Source: Calidifontibacter indicus (GTDB lineage: Bacteria > Actinomycetota > Actinomycetes > Actinomycetales > Dermatophilaceae). Taken from it: a stretch of 64,000 nt of DNA. Shown one piece after another: positions 21,331-31,008 of this stretch; the first letter of the stretch is position 1, and each line of letters opens with the position of its first letter. Location: positions 992,001 to 1,056,000 of the forward strand of contig NZ_QTUA01000001.1 of the NCBI RefSeq assembly GCF_003386865.1. The letters run 5' to 3'. Under the pieces are notes generated by a model that did no database searches, was not told the DNA's origin, and worked only from the letters and a program-made list of their open reading frames with translations. The position numbers and the translations under genes were made by a program.

Positions 21331-22224
21331 ATGCACCAGCCGCCCGCCCTGCGTATCGGAATCGTCGGCATCGGCCGGGTCGGTGCAGTGCTCGGTGCGG
21401 CGCTGCGGTCGGCCGGCCACGCGATCGTCGCCGCCTCCGCGGTGAGTGAGGCATCGCTGGCGCGTGCCGAGGAACTCCTGCCCGGCGTGCCGATCCTGCC
21501 CATCCCGCAGGTGGTTGCGCGCGCCGAGGTCACCTTGCTCGCCGTGCCGGACGATGCCCTGCGTCCGTTGACCGACGGACTCGGCGCCGAGAACGCCTGG
21601 GGGCCAGGACGATTGGTCATCCACACCAGCGGGTTCCACGGGCCGTCTGCGTTGCCCGCCGTGCTCGCGGCAGGCGGTGACGTGGTCGCGATGCACCCGG
21701 CGATGACCTTCACCGGCACCGCCAAGGACCTGCCGCGTCTGATCGGCACGCCGTTCGCGGTGACCGGGTCGCCCGGCGCGCAGCTGGTCGGCGAGGCGAT
21801 CGTCGTCGACCTCGGCGGCGATCCTTTTCCGCTCGCCGAAGCCGACCGTCCGCGCTACCACGCCGCCTTGGCGCACGGCTCCAATCACCTGGTCACGCTC
21901 GTCGGGCAGGCGCAGCAGACACTGCGCGAGATCGGCATCGACGATCCGTCCCGAGTGCTGCGTCCGCTGCTCGAAGCGAGCCTGGAGAACGCGCTGGAAC
22001 GCGGGGACAGGGCCCTCACCGGGCCGGTCGGACGTGGCGACGTCGAGACCGTCCGGGCGCATCTGTCGGTGCTGACCGGCGATGTGCTGATGGCCTATCG
22101 TGCGATGGCCCGTGCCACCTTGGAACGAGCCGCGCGGCGCCGCGCCGTGCCCGCCGAGTCCGTCGACCCGATGACCGACCTGTTCCACGAGTCGAACAAC
22201 CCTGTGTCCGAGGAGGACCGATGA
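21331..22224 (+). CDS. Rossmann-like and DUF2520 domain protein
   Basis: 297 aa. N-terminal NAD(P)-binding fold [14 protein letters not shown] (about residues 10-23), a middle segment [10 protein letters not shown] and HTSGFHG, then a C-terminal helical DUF2520 domain ([13 protein letters not shown]). The fold is related to ProC-like and 6-phosphogluconate dehydrogenase-like reductases; no activity is established. It overlaps panC by ATGA. Some bacteria carry similar ketopantoate-reductase-like proteins beside panC, so a pantothenate-related role is plausible. ATG 21331 and GTG 21328 are both possible starts. Confidence 0.85.
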   Translation: MHQPPALRIGIVGIGRVGAVLGAALRSAGHAIVAASAVSEASLARAEELLPGVPILPIPQVVARAEVTLLAVPDDALRPLTDGLGAENAWGPGRLVIHTSGFHGPSALPAVLAAGGDVVAMHPAMTFTGTAKDLPRLIGTPFAVTGSPGAQLVGEAIVVDLGGDPFPLAEADRPRYHAALAHGSNHLVTLVGQAQQTLREIGIDDPSRVLRPLLEASLENALERGDRALTGPVGRGDVETVRAHLSVLTGDVLMAYRAMARATLERAARRRAVPAESVDPMTDLFHESNNPVSEEDR

Positions 22225-23105
22225 CCGACCTGACGATCGCCCACAGCCGCGAGGAACTCGCGGCCGCACGTCGCGAACTGGCCGGCACCGTCGGTGTGAC
22301 GATGACGATGGGCGCATTGCACAGCGGCCACGCCGAGCTGATCAAGCAGGCCCGCGAACAGGTCGACCACGTGATCGTCACGATCTTCCTCAACCCCCTG
22401 CAGTTCGCCCAGGGCGAAGACCTCTCCCGCTACCCGCGCACCTTCGAGTCCGACGTCGAGATCTGCCGCGAGTACGGCGCGCAACTGGTGTTCGCGCCGA
22501 GCCCCGACGTCGTCTACCCCGAGGGCGAACCGGGTATCCGGGTGGCTGCCGGCCCGCTCGGCAGCGTGCTCGAGGGAGCCTCGCGTCCGGGTCACTTCGA
22601 CGGTGTGCTGACGGTCGTCGCGAAGCTGCTGCACCTCACCCAGCCGGACAAGGCGTTCTTCGGCCAGAAGGACGCCCAGCAGTTGCTGCTCATCCGCCGG
22701 ATGGTGCGCGACCTCGACTTCCCGGTCGAGATCGTGCCGGTCGCCACCGTGCGCGAGGGCGACGGTCTGGCGCTCAGCAGCCGCAACACCTACCTGTCCG
22801 ACGCCGACCGCGACGTGGCGCTCAGCCTGTCGACCGCGCTGAAGGCCGGCGCGGCCATGGCCGAGACGGGCCCGGCCGCGATCAGGCGCGCCGCTCGCGA
22901 CGTGCTCGTGCGGGAACCGCTGGCGATCGTCGACTATCTCGTGCTGGTGCACCCGACGACCCTGGAACAGGTGCCGGAGTGGTACCGCGGCCCGGCGCTG
23001 CTCGCGGTGGCCGCCAAGGTCGGCACCACCCGGCTGATCGACAACCTGCCGCTGGTGGTGGGCCCGGGCGGCGGCGAGCGGCCGGTCGTCGAGTACGCCG
23101 ACTGA
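22221..23105 (+). CDS. panC: Pantothenate synthetase
   Basis: Joins pantoate and beta-alanine using ATP, the last step of pantothenate synthesis. 294 aa. Motifs: [14 protein letters not shown] (the HxGH nucleotide motif, about residues 29-42), [27 protein letters not shown], and [10 protein letters not shown] as the KMSKS-like lid. Start ATG overlaps the DUF2520 stop. panD and panB are not in the window. Confidence 0.95.
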   Translation: MTDLTIAHSREELAAARRELAGTVGVTMTMGALHSGHAELIKQAREQVDHVIVTIFLNPLQFAQGEDLSRYPRTFESDVEICREYGAQLVFAPSPDVVYPEGEPGIRVAAGPLGSVLEGASRPGHFDGVLTVVAKLLHLTQPDKAFFGQKDAQQLLLIRRMVRDLDFPVEIVPVATVREGDGLALSSRNTYLSDADRDVALSLSTALKAGAAMAETGPAAIRRAARDVLVREPLAIVDYLVLVHPTTLEQVPEWYRGPALLAVAAKVGTTRLIDNLPLVVGPGGGERPVVEYAD

Positions 23106-23183
23106 CCCGTAGTGGGCTGTACCGGCCCGCACTGAGCATGCCCTTGTCCGACCACACAGGACGGGGATCTAAACTTGCTCCTC

Positions 23184-23345
23184 GTGTGGCCCTACATCGC
23201 GACCCTGTTGCCGTCCATCGGGCTGCTCTATCTCTTCTACGTGATCATGAAGCACATCCTCGAGGGCGACCGACGCGAACGAATCGCGCAGGCGCAGTGG
23301 GAGCGCGATCACGAAATCGGCCCGCCGCCGTCCGACCATTCCTGA
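23184..23345 (+). CDS. Small membrane protein upstream of lsr2
   Basis: 53 aa from GTG 23184; too short to be found by length alone. One N-terminal membrane helix (about residues 3-23, ATLLPSIGLLYLFYVIMKHI) is followed by a charged amphipathic tail rich in Arg and Glu and ending PPPSDHS. Similar very short membrane proteins occur near this locus in other actinobacteria. No function is known. It is separated from lsr2 by a 96-base region. Confidence 0.6.
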   Translation: MWPYIATLLPSIGLLYLFYVIMKHILEGDRRERIAQAQWERDHEIGPPPSDHS

Positions 23346-23441
23346 TATTCACAGTTGTTTCGGGTCGGTTGCCCGTTCGCACCTTCGTGCCGCTAAATTG
23401 GTCCCTGGCAATGCCGATATGACAATTTTCGGAGGAACAAA

Positions 23442-23780
23442 ATGGCGCAGCGCGTCCAGATCAAGCTCATCGACGACCTCGACGGGACCGACGCCGAAGA
23501 GACGGTTTCCTTCGGGCTCGACGGGGTCTCGTATGAAATCGACCTTTCGCAGGCGAACGCCGCGCAATTGCGTGACGACCTCGCCAAGTGGGTCGGCAGC
23601 GCCCGCCGGGTGAAGGGCCGTGTTTCGCGCACCACCCGCGCGACGGGCGGAAGCAGCGGAAACAGCAAGGACGACCTGAACAAGATTCGCGAATGGGGCC
23701 GGCAGAACGGTTACCAGGTGAGCGAGCGCGGACGTGTTTCGCGTGAGGTGCAGGAAGCCTACGCCGCAGCCAACGGCTGA
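23442..23780 (+). CDS. lsr2: Lsr2-type nucleoid-associated xenogeneic silencer
   Basis: 112 aa H-NS-like protein that bridges DNA and silences AT-rich foreign genes. N-terminal dimerisation domain (MAQRVQIKLIDDLDGTDAEE, beta strands and helix), a basic linker (RRVKGRVSRTTRATGG), and a C-terminal DNA-binding domain IREWGRQNGYQVSERGRVS, in which RGR is the AT-hook-like minor-groove motif. GGAGGA sits 7 bases before the ATG. The upstream 23,346-23,441 region is clearly AT-richer than its surroundings, consistent with autoregulation, which is known for Lsr2. Confidence 0.95.
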   Translation: MAQRVQIKLIDDLDGTDAEETVSFGLDGVSYEIDLSQANAAQLRDDLAKWVGSARRVKGRVSRTTRATGGSSGNSKDDLNKIREWGRQNGYQVSERGRVSREVQEAYAAANG

Positions 23781-23783
23781 CGG

Positions 23784-24689
23784 TCAGGAATTGAGGGCGG
23801 CCATCAGGTCGCCGTCGGTCGCGAGGCGTTCCATCACCTCGTAGATATCGAGTTGACGCAGCACCCCCGGGTGCTGCGTTTCTCGTTCCAGCTCCTCCCA
23901 GCGGCGCGGGGCGGCGACGGTCGGGCGTTCCTTGGCGCGCATCGAATACGGGCAGATGGTGGTCTTGGCGGCCACGTTCTGCGACCAGTCGAGCAGGATC
24001 TTTCCTTTGCGCAGGCTGGTGGTCATCTTCCAGACCACCCGATCCGGGTGCTTCGCAGTGAGTTCCTGGGCGAGTTCGCGCATCGTGTCGCGCACTTCGT
24101 CGCTGGTGAGTTCACCGTCGGTCGGCGCATAGATCTGCAGGCCCTTGCTGCCGGAGGTCACCGGCACGGTGCGCGAATAGCCGAGTTCGGCGAGGCGGTC
24201 ACGGATCTGCAAGGCGAGTTCGGCGCATTCGTGCAACCCGGCGGGTGCTCCCGGATCGAGGTCGATCACGAGGCGATCCGGATTGCGCGGCTCGCCGTCC
24301 TCCACCCGCCATTGCGGCGTGTGCAATTCGATCGAGGCGAGGTTGACCAGGTAGGTGAGGGTGGCGACGTCCGGCACCAGGGGATAGATCACCTTGTCGC
24401 CACCGCGGGAGCCGCGCGAGTTGATCGTCACCCGTTCCAGCCATTCCGGCGCCCCGGACGGAAGGTTCTTCTCGAAGAAACTGATGCCACCGACACCTTC
24501 GGGGAAGCGGATACGGGTGACCGGGCGTCCGGCGAGTTGGGGGAGCAACACGGGCGCGACGGTTGCGTAATAGTGCAACACCTCGCCCTTGGTCGTCTCG
24601 GTGGCGGGATAAAGGATCTTGTCGAGATTGGACAGTCCGAGTGTTCGGCCTTCGACCTCGACGGTCACGGTCTTTTTCGCATCGGGCAT
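23784..24689 (-). CDS. ligD: LigD-type polymerase domain protein (NHEJ polymerase)
   Basis: 301 aa archaeo-eukaryotic primase-type polymerase that fills ends during non-homologous end joining. Motifs: LSNLDKILYPATETTKGEVLHYY at the start, FFEKNLPSG, LVIDLDPGAP carrying the metal-binding DxD, TSGSKGLQIYAP and LLDWSQN. It stands as a separate protein; the 3'-phosphoesterase and ligase domains of fused LigD are absent. The ligase gene ends 2 bases upstream, so the two are co-transcribed. Confidence 0.92.
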   Translation of the reverse strand: MPDAKKTVTVEVEGRTLGLSNLDKILYPATETTKGEVLHYYATVAPVLLPQLAGRPVTRIRFPEGVGGISFFEKNLPSGAPEWLERVTINSRGSRGGDKVIYPLVPDVATLTYLVNLASIELHTPQWRVEDGEPRNPDRLVIDLDPGAPAGLHECAELALQIRDRLAELGYSRTVPVTSGSKGLQIYAPTDGELTSDEVRDTMRELAQELTAKHPDRVVWKMTTSLRKGKILLDWSQNVAAKTTICPYSMRAKERPTVAAPRRWEELERETQHPGVLRQLDIYEVMERLATDGDLMAALNS

Positions 24690-24691
24690 CG

Positions 24692-25675
24692 TCAGCGCTC
24701 CTCGTCGAGGGTCGGGTCGAGGTTCGGATCGGGATTCGGAATCGGGTCCAGCAGATCGGCCGGACGCAGGTCGGCACGCAGCCCGCGCCACGACGGCTGT
24801 CGCAGCCGGCCCTGGTCGGACAGCCCGTGGAACTCCACGTCGGCGACGAGCACCGGTTCGACCCACACGGTGTCCTTCGCGTCGACATCGGGCACACCGG
24901 TGACCACGGGCGGTGTGTCGCGGCGCAACGGCAACAGATCGCGGGCCAGCAGCACACCCCGGCGTCCGGCGAGACCCGAGCCGACCCGTCCGCGATAGGC
25001 GAGACCGGCGTCCGTCGGCTCGGCGAGCAGCACCGCGCCGAGCGCGGAACCGGCCTGTTCGCGACGCCAGCCGACGATCACGTAGCTCGCCGTGCGCCGG
25101 TGCACCGACTTGCGCCAGTCGTCGCTGCGCGCCCCCGGCACGTACTTCGACTCGACCCGTTTCGACACGATGCCCTCGATGCCCTCGTCGGCGGTCGCGG
25201 CCAGCAGCGCCTCGCCGTCCGGGAAGTCGGGTGGCACGGTCACCCATTTCGACGACGGGTTGATGCCGGTCAGCAAAGCGCGGCGTTCGCGCCAGGTGCG
25301 CCCGGTCACCGGCGTGCCCATCACGCGCAGCACGTCGAACACCATCGCGGTCACCGGCGCGCTCGCCGACAACTCTGCGGCGGTGTGCGCGTCGACGACG
25401 TTGAACCGTTCGGCCAGCGCCGCGAACGAGGGGCGACCCTGCTTCATCACCACGATCTCGGCATCGAGCAGGACGTCCTCGAAATCGGTGAGTGCGGCTA
25501 CGGGAGCGGCGAGTTCGGGGAAGGCGACCGTGACGTCACGCTCGGTGCGGCTGAACAGGCGCACCCGGTGGTCGCGGACGTCGATGAGGGCACGCATACC
25601 GTCCCACTTCACCTCGTGGCGCCAACCGTCGCCGGTCGGAACCATCTCTGCCGGGGTGGCGAGCATGGGACGCAT
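24692..25675 (-). CDS. ATP-dependent DNA ligase (LigD/LigC ligase type)
   Basis: 327 aa. The adenylation motif is EVKWDGMRALI with the active lysine (about residue 24). Later motifs are the motif III/IIIa region LLDAEIVVM, motif IV EGIVSKR, and a motif V region around WRKSVHRRTASYVIVGWRR. An OB-fold domain follows, ending in an acidic/proline tail. Together with the neighbouring polymerase and Ku it makes a three-protein NHEJ set. The start MRPMLATPAEM leaves only 16 bases to the divergent ku start; an ATG 20 codons earlier would overlap ku. Confidence 0.92.
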   Translation of the reverse strand: MRPMLATPAEMVPTGDGWRHEVKWDGMRALIDVRDHRVRLFSRTERDVTVAFPELAAPVAALTDFEDVLLDAEIVVMKQGRPSFAALAERFNVVDAHTAAELSASAPVTAMVFDVLRVMGTPVTGRTWRERRALLTGINPSSKWVTVPPDFPDGEALLAATADEGIEGIVSKRVESKYVPGARSDDWRKSVHRRTASYVIVGWRREQAGSALGAVLLAEPTDAGLAYRGRVGSGLAGRRGVLLARDLLPLRRDTPPVVTGVPDVDAKDTVWVEPVLVADVEFHGLSDQGRLRQPSWRGLRADLRPADLLDPIPNPDPNLDPTLDEER

Positions 25676-25691
25676 GGGGCAATCTTGACGG

Positions 25692-26489
25692 ATGCGAGCG
25701 ATCTGGAAGGGCGCAGTCTCCTTCGGCCTGGTCAACGTCCCGGTGCGGTTGTACTCCGCGACCGAGAACCACGACGTCCAGTTCCGTCAGGTGCACCGCA
25801 CCGACGGGGGACGGATCAAGTACCAGCGGGTGTGCGCGATCGACGGGGAGCAAGTCTCCTACGACGACATCGCCAAGGGCTACGAGACACCGGACGGCGA
25901 TATGGTCGTGCTCGACGACGACGACCTCGCCGACCTGCCGATCAGCACCACCAAGGAGATCGCGGTCGACCGGTTCGTGCCGGCCGAGCAGATCGACCCG
26001 TTGGTGCTCGACAAGTCGTACTACCTGGAGCCGGACAAGTCGGCGGTGAAGCCGTACGTGCTGCTGCGCGAGGCGCTGGAACAGACCGATCGGGTGGCGC
26101 TGGTGACGGTGTCGCTGCGCACCCGGATGACCGTCGCGCTGCTGCGGGTGCGCGACGACGTGATCGTGTTGCAGACCCTCTTGTGGCCCGACGAGGTGCG
26201 CGCCGCCGAGTTCGGGGTGCTCGACGAGGACACCCCGACGGTCAAGAAGGCAGAACTCGAGATGGCGCACATGCTCGTCGAGTCGCTCGCCGGCGACTAC
26301 GACCCGGACGCCTACACCGACGACTACGAGGAGGCCGTCAAGGCCGTGGTCGAGGCGAAGCTGAAGGGCGGCGAGGTCAAGAAGCCGGTCGAGGCCGCGG
26401 AGTCCGAGGGCGAGGTCGTAGACCTGCTCGCGGCGCTGCAACAGAGCGTCGACCGGGCCAAGAAGGCCCGCGGCGAGGCCGCCGGCTGA
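25692..26489 (+). CDS. ku: Non-homologous end joining protein Ku
   Basis: 265 aa homodimeric ring protein that binds DNA ends and recruits the LigD-type polymerase and ligase. It begins MRAIWKGAVSFGLVNVPVRLYSATE, the standard Ku opening. The beta-barrel bridge and LDKSYYLEPDKSAVKPYVLLREAL follow. The C-terminal tail is acidic/basic (LLAALQQSVDRAKKARGE) and of medium length. It is divergent from the ligase gene, with 16 bases between start codons, so the promoters must lie inside the coding regions or overlap. Confidence 0.95.
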   Translation: MRAIWKGAVSFGLVNVPVRLYSATENHDVQFRQVHRTDGGRIKYQRVCAIDGEQVSYDDIAKGYETPDGDMVVLDDDDLADLPISTTKEIAVDRFVPAEQIDPLVLDKSYYLEPDKSAVKPYVLLREALEQTDRVALVTVSLRTRMTVALLRVRDDVIVLQTLLWPDEVRAAEFGVLDEDTPTVKKAELEMAHMLVESLAGDYDPDAYTDDYEEAVKAVVEAKLKGGEVKKPVEAAESEGEVVDLLAALQQSVDRAKKARGEAAG

Positions 26490-26492
26490 TCG

Positions 26493-27002
26493 ATGCCGAA
26501 GGTTCTGTTCGTCTGCACCGGCAACATCTGTCGTTCGGCGTTCGCCGAGCGGATGGCCCGCAGCCTGTCCGACGGGAGCTGGCAGTACGCGTCCGCCGGC
26601 ACCGGTGCGCTGGTCGGCTCGCCGGTCGATCCGCCGATGGCGCGTGAGCTCGAGGCGCGCGGCGGCAGTGCCGACGGGTTCGCCGCGCAACAGGTGACTC
26701 CCGAGCTCGTGCGCGACGCCGACCTGGTGCTCTGCATGACCGCCGCGCACCGCGCCTGGCTGGTCGAGGAGGTGCCGCGCGCCCTGCGCCGCACCACTTT
26801 GTTGACCCGCTTCGCGGCCGGGCTGGCCGACCAACCGACCGCGGTCGGCCAGGAGTTGGTGCGGGCCGTGCTCGACAGCCGGCCCGACAGCAGGCATGCC
26901 GACATCGCCGATCCCTACCGCCGCGGCGACGAGGCAGCGGCGACGGCCGCACGGGAGATCGCGCTCCAGGTGTGGCGGATCGTGCGGGCGGTGGAGGGCT
27001 GA
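26493..27002 (+). CDS. Low-molecular-weight protein tyrosine phosphatase
   Basis: 169 aa. The P-loop CTGNICRSAF (C8-x5-R14) opens the protein, and the general-acid Asp is in IADPYRRGDEAA near the C-terminus; both are intact, so it should be active on phosphotyrosine. In actinobacteria such enzymes act in capsule/exopolysaccharide control or signalling. It starts 3 bases after the ku stop. The divergent-facing downstream neighbour is an HprK-like ATPase, a pairing that suggests a phosphorylation-related role. Confidence 0.88.
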   Translation: MPKVLFVCTGNICRSAFAERMARSLSDGSWQYASAGTGALVGSPVDPPMARELEARGGSADGFAAQQVTPELVRDADLVLCMTAAHRAWLVEEVPRALRRTTLLTRFAAGLADQPTAVGQELVRAVLDSRPDSRHADIADPYRRGDEAAATAAREIALQVWRIVRAVEG

Positions 27003-27034
27003 TCGCTGCTTGTCGCGCGCGGCTGCAGCGCCGG

Positions 27035-28132
27035 TCAGTGCGCGCGGAGCACGCCGTGGTCGAGCAGTTCGCCGACCGCCTCGTCGACCAGACGCTCGGC
27101 GTCCGGGTGGTCGCCGAACGACTCGCGGGCCAGTGCGAGCAGGTCGTGCCGATCGAAGTCCTCGGTGTCGGCGTGCAGCCAGGCGAGTGCACCCAACCCG
27201 TCGAGCACGATCGGTTGATTGCCGCGCAGCAGCAGCACGCGTCCGTCGTGCTCGATCGCGTCGAGGTAGTCGCCCCGGCGTAACGCTCGAGCGCCGGTCG
27301 CCGCGTCGTCTTTGGCTTCGCTCCGGTCCTCGTCGCCGGTCGCCCGTGGCGGATGGTGCACGAAACCGAGCGGCGGGCGCCGGCTCGTGAGCGCCGTCCG
27401 CACCAGGTCGGTGGCCTCCCCGATCTCGGAGTAGTCGAGGCGCCACGGCCCGCCGAGGCTCGCCACCAGGTCGGCCAGTCGGCGCAAGGGTTGGCGCATG
27501 CGGGGGAGCGCGGAGGTCTGCGGGATGAGTTCGATCAGCCCGTCGATCAGCGGCACCGCGGTGAGTTCGGGAGCGCGGGGGGTGTCGCGCGACCGGCGCA
27601 GGAGGACGACGGCGGCCGCACGAAGGTCACCGTCCGGCGCGGGTGTCATGGCGAGTTCGTCGGGGCCGTGCTGGCTCTTGGCGTAGGGCACCGCCGGGTC
27701 GATCACGACCGACACCGGCTTCGGGTAGCGCCGCACGGTGTCGTCGGCATCGACCGCGATCGTCTCGTCGCTGACGTAGCCGAGGCCCGCCTGCGACAAC
27801 CGCACCGCGGCCGTGGTCTTGCCGGTGCCGGACGCCGCCACCAGCACCGCCACCCGTCCGGAGGCCGGATCGGCCAGCCCGCACGCGTGGAACATCAGGC
27901 GCTCGCCCGCCTGGTCGGTGATCGCGGCCGTCGTGAGCGCCGACGCGAGCGCGTAGTCGTGGCTGTCGGTGAGCTCACCGCCGGGGTGGGTGAGCGTCGG
28001 GACGTCGTCGGGAACGGCGGTGTCGTCGGGCAGCAGGCACCGCGCCCACTGCCCGCTCAACCGGTCACGGTCGGCGTCGGCGCAGTGCACCAGCACGGTC
28101 GTGCCGAAGGCGTCGACGACGAGACGGGGCAT
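27035..28132 (-). CDS. HPr kinase-like ATPase with PqqD-like C-terminal region
   Basis: 365 aa. P-loop VLVAASGTGKTTAAVRL (about residues 93-109) followed by GYVSDETIAVDADDTV, where SDE and acidic residues correspond to the HprK/P catalytic segment. The C-terminal 80 residues (LRRGDYLDAIEHDGRVLLLRGNQPIVLDGLGALAW) resemble the PqqD winged-helix fold. No PTS genes are nearby, so the substrate is unlikely to be HPr. HprK-like proteins of this kind accompany lasso-peptide and polysaccharide systems. It is convergent with the tyrosine phosphatase gene, 32 bases between their stops. Confidence 0.72.
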   Translation of the reverse strand: MPRLVVDAFGTTVLVHCADADRDRLSGQWARCLLPDDTAVPDDVPTLTHPGGELTDSHDYALASALTTAAITDQAGERLMFHACGLADPASGRVAVLVAASGTGKTTAAVRLSQAGLGYVSDETIAVDADDTVRRYPKPVSVVIDPAVPYAKSQHGPDELAMTPAPDGDLRAAAVVLLRRSRDTPRAPELTAVPLIDGLIELIPQTSALPRMRQPLRRLADLVASLGGPWRLDYSEIGEATDLVRTALTSRRPPLGFVHHPPRATGDEDRSEAKDDAATGARALRRGDYLDAIEHDGRVLLLRGNQPIVLDGLGALAWLHADTEDFDRHDLLALARESFGDHPDAERLVDEAVGELLDHGVLRAH

Positions 28133-28324
28133 GGCCGCGATCCTAAGCGGACGCAGGTTCAGCCCTACGCGTAATTACCGGGGGAGGATCGTGGAACAGA
28201 GCCGGGGTGGGTCGCGTTGACCCCACCAGAGTTCGTGCGTGAGTCGTCCACGGCCGCAGATCCGGCCCCCCGATGACAGGCGCGACGACTAGCATCGAAC
28301 GAAGTAGAGCCGAGGGAGTTCGAC

Positions 28325-30874
28325 ATGTTTGAACGGTTCACCGACCGTGCCCGCCGCGTGGTGGTGCTTGCGCAGGAAGAAGCGCGCATGCTCAACCACA
28401 ACTACATCGGGACCGAGCACATCCTGCTCGGCCTCATCCACGAGGGTGAAGGCGTCGCCGCGAAGGCGCTGGAGCAGCTCGGGATCTCCTTGGAGGCCGT
28501 GCGTGAGCAGGTCCAGGAGATCATCGGCCCCTCTCACCAGCCGCAGTCGGGGCACATCCCGTTCACCCCGCGCGCCAAGAAGGTGCTTGAGCTCTCGCTG
28601 CGCGAGGGCCTGCAGCTCAACCACTCCTACATCGGCACCGAGCACATCCTGCTCGGTCTGATCCGTGAGGGTGAGGGCGTTGCCGCCCAGGTGCTGGTGA
28701 AGATGGGTGCCGACCTGCCCCGCGTCCGCCAGCAGGTGATCCAGCTGGTGTCCGGGTTCAACAACGGCGAGAAGGGCGAGAAGGCCGGCGCGGGCGTCGG
28801 TCAGGGCGGCCCGGAGGCCGGTCAGCCGGCCGGTTCGCTGGTGCTCGACCAGTTCGGTCGCAACCTGACGCAGGCTGCCCACGAGGGCAAGCTCGACCCG
28901 GTCATCGGGCGCGAGAAGGAGATCGAGCGGGTCATGCAGGTGCTGTCCCGCCGCACCAAGAACAACCCGGTGCTCATCGGTGAGCCCGGCGTCGGCAAGA
29001 CCGCCGTCGTCGAGGGCCTCGCCGCCGACATCGTGCGTGGCGACGTGCCCGAGACGCTGAAGGACAAGCAGCTCTACACGCTCGACCTCGGGTCGCTGGT
29101 GGCCGGTTCGCGCTACCGCGGCGACTTCGAGGAGCGCCTGAAGAAGGTGCTGAAGGAGATCCGCACCCGCGGCGACATCATCCTGTTCATCGACGAGATC
29201 CACACCCTCGTCGGTGCCGGTGCGGCCGAGGGCGCGATCGACGCCGCGTCCATCCTCAAGCCGATGCTGGCCCGCGGTGAGCTGCAGACCATCGGTGCCA
29301 CCACGCTCGACGAGTACCGCAAGCACATCGAGAAGGACGCCGCGCTGGAGCGCCGCTTCCAGCCGATCCAGGTGCAGGAGCCGGCGATCCCGCACGCCAT
29401 CGAGATCCTCAAGGGTCTGCGCGACCGCTACGAGGCACACCACCGCGTCACGATCACCGACGCCGCGCTGGTGGCCGCCGTCAACCTCGCCGACCGCTAC
29501 GTCAACGACCGGCACCTGCCGGACAAGGCGATCGACCTCATCGACGAAGCGGGTGCTCGCCTGCGCATCCGTCGCATGACGGCCCCGGCCGACCTGCGCG
29601 AGTTCGACGAGAAGATCGCCCACGTGCGCCGCGAGAAGGAGTCGGCCATCGACGGCCAGGACTTCGAGAAGGCGGCGTCGCTGCGCGACGACGAGAAGAA
29701 GCTCATCGACGCCAAGGCCGAGCGCGAGAAGGCCTGGAAGTCGGGCGACCAGGACGTCGTGGCCGAGGTCGACGACGAGCTGATCGCCGAGGTGCTCGCT
29801 GCGTCCACCGGTATCCCGGTGTTCCAGCTCACCGAGGAGGAGTCGGCCCGCCTGCTGCGCATGGAGGACGAGCTGCACAAGCGCATCGTCGGCAACGACG
29901 ACGCGATCAAGGCGCTGTCCCAGGCGATTCGCCGCACCCGTGCGGGTCTGAAGGACCCGCGCCGTCCGGGTGGCTCGTTCATCTTCGCCGGCCCGACCGG
30001 TGTCGGTAAGACGGAGCTGGCCCTTGCGCTCGCGGAGTTCTTGTTCGGTGACGACGACGCGTTGATCACGCTCGACATGTCGGAGTTCTCCGAGAAGCAC
30101 ACGGTGTCGCGACTGTTCGGTTCGCCTCCCGGCTACGTCGGGTACGAAGAGGGCGGTCAGCTCACCGAGAAGGTGCGCCGCAAGCCGTTCTCGGTCGTGC
30201 TGTTCGACGAGGTCGAAAAGGCCCACCCGGACATCTTCAACAGCCTCCTGCAGATCCTGGAGGACGGCCGGTTGACCGACAGTCAGGGTCGGGTGGTCGA
30301 CTTCAAGAACACGATCATCATCATGACGACCAACCTCGGTACGCGTGACATCGCCAAGGGCGTGTCGCTGGGCTTCGCGTCCGGCAACGACACCGCCACC
30401 GGCTACGACAAGATGCGCGCGAAGGTCAACGAGGAGCTGAAGCAGCACTTCCGCCCCGAGTTCCTCAACCGTGTCGATGACACGATCGTGTTCCCGCAGC
30501 TTTCGCAGGACGAGATCGTCCAGATCGTCGACCTGATGGTCGCCCGTCTCGACGAGCGTCTGAAGGACAAGGACATGGCGATCGAGCTGACCCCGACCGC
30601 CAAGAACCTGCTGGCCAAGCGTGGTTACGACCCCGCGCTCGGTGCGCGTCCGTTGCGTCGCACGATCCAGCGAGAGATCGAGGACCAGCTGTCCGAGAAG
30701 CTGCTGTACGGCGAGCTCGGCGCGGGCGAGATCGTGCTGGTCGACGCCACCGGCGAGGGCAAGGACGACACGTTCACCTTCAAGGGTTCGCCGCGGGCCA
30801 CCGCCCCCGACTCGCTCGAAGCCGAGACCGCCGCGATCGTCGACGGTGTCGACCTGGGCAAGACCGGCGAGTGA
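28325..30874 (+). CDS. clpC: ATP-dependent Clp protease ATPase subunit ClpC
   Basis: 849 aa Hsp100 unfoldase that feeds substrates to ClpP. Two N-terminal Clp repeats ([21 protein letters not shown] and a second copy [21 protein letters not shown]). First AAA module with [13 protein letters not shown], a coiled-coil M-domain (UVR-like, [21 protein letters not shown]) and a second AAA module with [17 protein letters not shown] (about residue 680) is part of the second module. GAGGGAG precedes the ATG. A 70-bp palindrome lies 35 bases after the stop. Confidence 0.97.
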   Translation: MFERFTDRARRVVVLAQEEARMLNHNYIGTEHILLGLIHEGEGVAAKALEQLGISLEAVREQVQEIIGPSHQPQSGHIPFTPRAKKVLELSLREGLQLNHSYIGTEHILLGLIREGEGVAAQVLVKMGADLPRVRQQVIQLVSGFNNGEKGEKAGAGVGQGGPEAGQPAGSLVLDQFGRNLTQAAHEGKLDPVIGREKEIERVMQVLSRRTKNNPVLIGEPGVGKTAVVEGLAADIVRGDVPETLKDKQLYTLDLGSLVAGSRYRGDFEERLKKVLKEIRTRGDIILFIDEIHTLVGAGAAEGAIDAASILKPMLARGELQTIGATTLDEYRKHIEKDAALERRFQPIQVQEPAIPHAIEILKGLRDRYEAHHRVTITDAALVAAVNLADRYVNDRHLPDKAIDLIDEAGARLRIRRMTAPADLREFDEKIAHVRREKESAIDGQDFEKAASLRDDEKKLIDAKAEREKAWKSGDQDVVAEVDDELIAEVLAASTGIPVFQLTEEESARLLRMEDELHKRIVGNDDAIKALSQAIRRTRAGLKDPRRPGGSFIFAGPTGVGKTELALALAEFLFGDDDALITLDMSEFSEKHTVSRLFGSPPGYVGYEEGGQLTEKVRRKPFSVVLFDEVEKAHPDIFNSLLQILEDGRLTDSQGRVVDFKNTIIIMTTNLGTRDIAKGVSLGFASGNDTATGYDKMRAKVNEELKQHFRPEFLNRVDDTIVFPQLSQDEIVQIVDLMVARLDERLKDKDMAIELTPTAKNLLAKRGYDPALGARPLRRTIQREIEDQLSEKLLYGELGAGEIVLVDATGEGKDDTFTFKGSPRATAPDSLEAETAAIVDGVDLGKTGE

Positions 30875-30909
30875 TCGTCCGCTCGTAGTAGGACCCCCGC
30901 CCCCCTTGG

Positions 30910-30979
30910 GCAAACGCTGCGCCTTCCGGCAAACGCTGCTGTTGCAACAGCAGCACCTGCCGGGAGGCGCAGTGTTTGC
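30910..30979. repeat. 70-bp near-perfect palindrome downstream of clpC
   Basis: The two 35-base arms pair about a central GTTGCAAC with 30 of 35 matches. The centre CTGCTGTTGCAACAGCAG is exact. All five mismatches are transitions (two would be G-T wobbles in RNA, the others A-C or C-A). The left arm also holds a 12-base direct repeat, GGCAAACGCTGC, at 30909 and 30929. No T tract follows, so it is not a classical terminator. It could be a REP/MITE-like element, an mRNA-end stabiliser or a large protein-binding site for argA or clpC control. Confidence 0.85.
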
Positions 30980-31008
30980 GTGCGCGGGGGTCCACTAGCG
31001 TTGCGTGG

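Noticed and set aside
28289-30913. Minus-strand open frame of about 870 codons opposite clpC
   Set aside because: Composition is the Val/Asp/Leu/Gln-rich shadow of the clpC codons; no domain or start signal.
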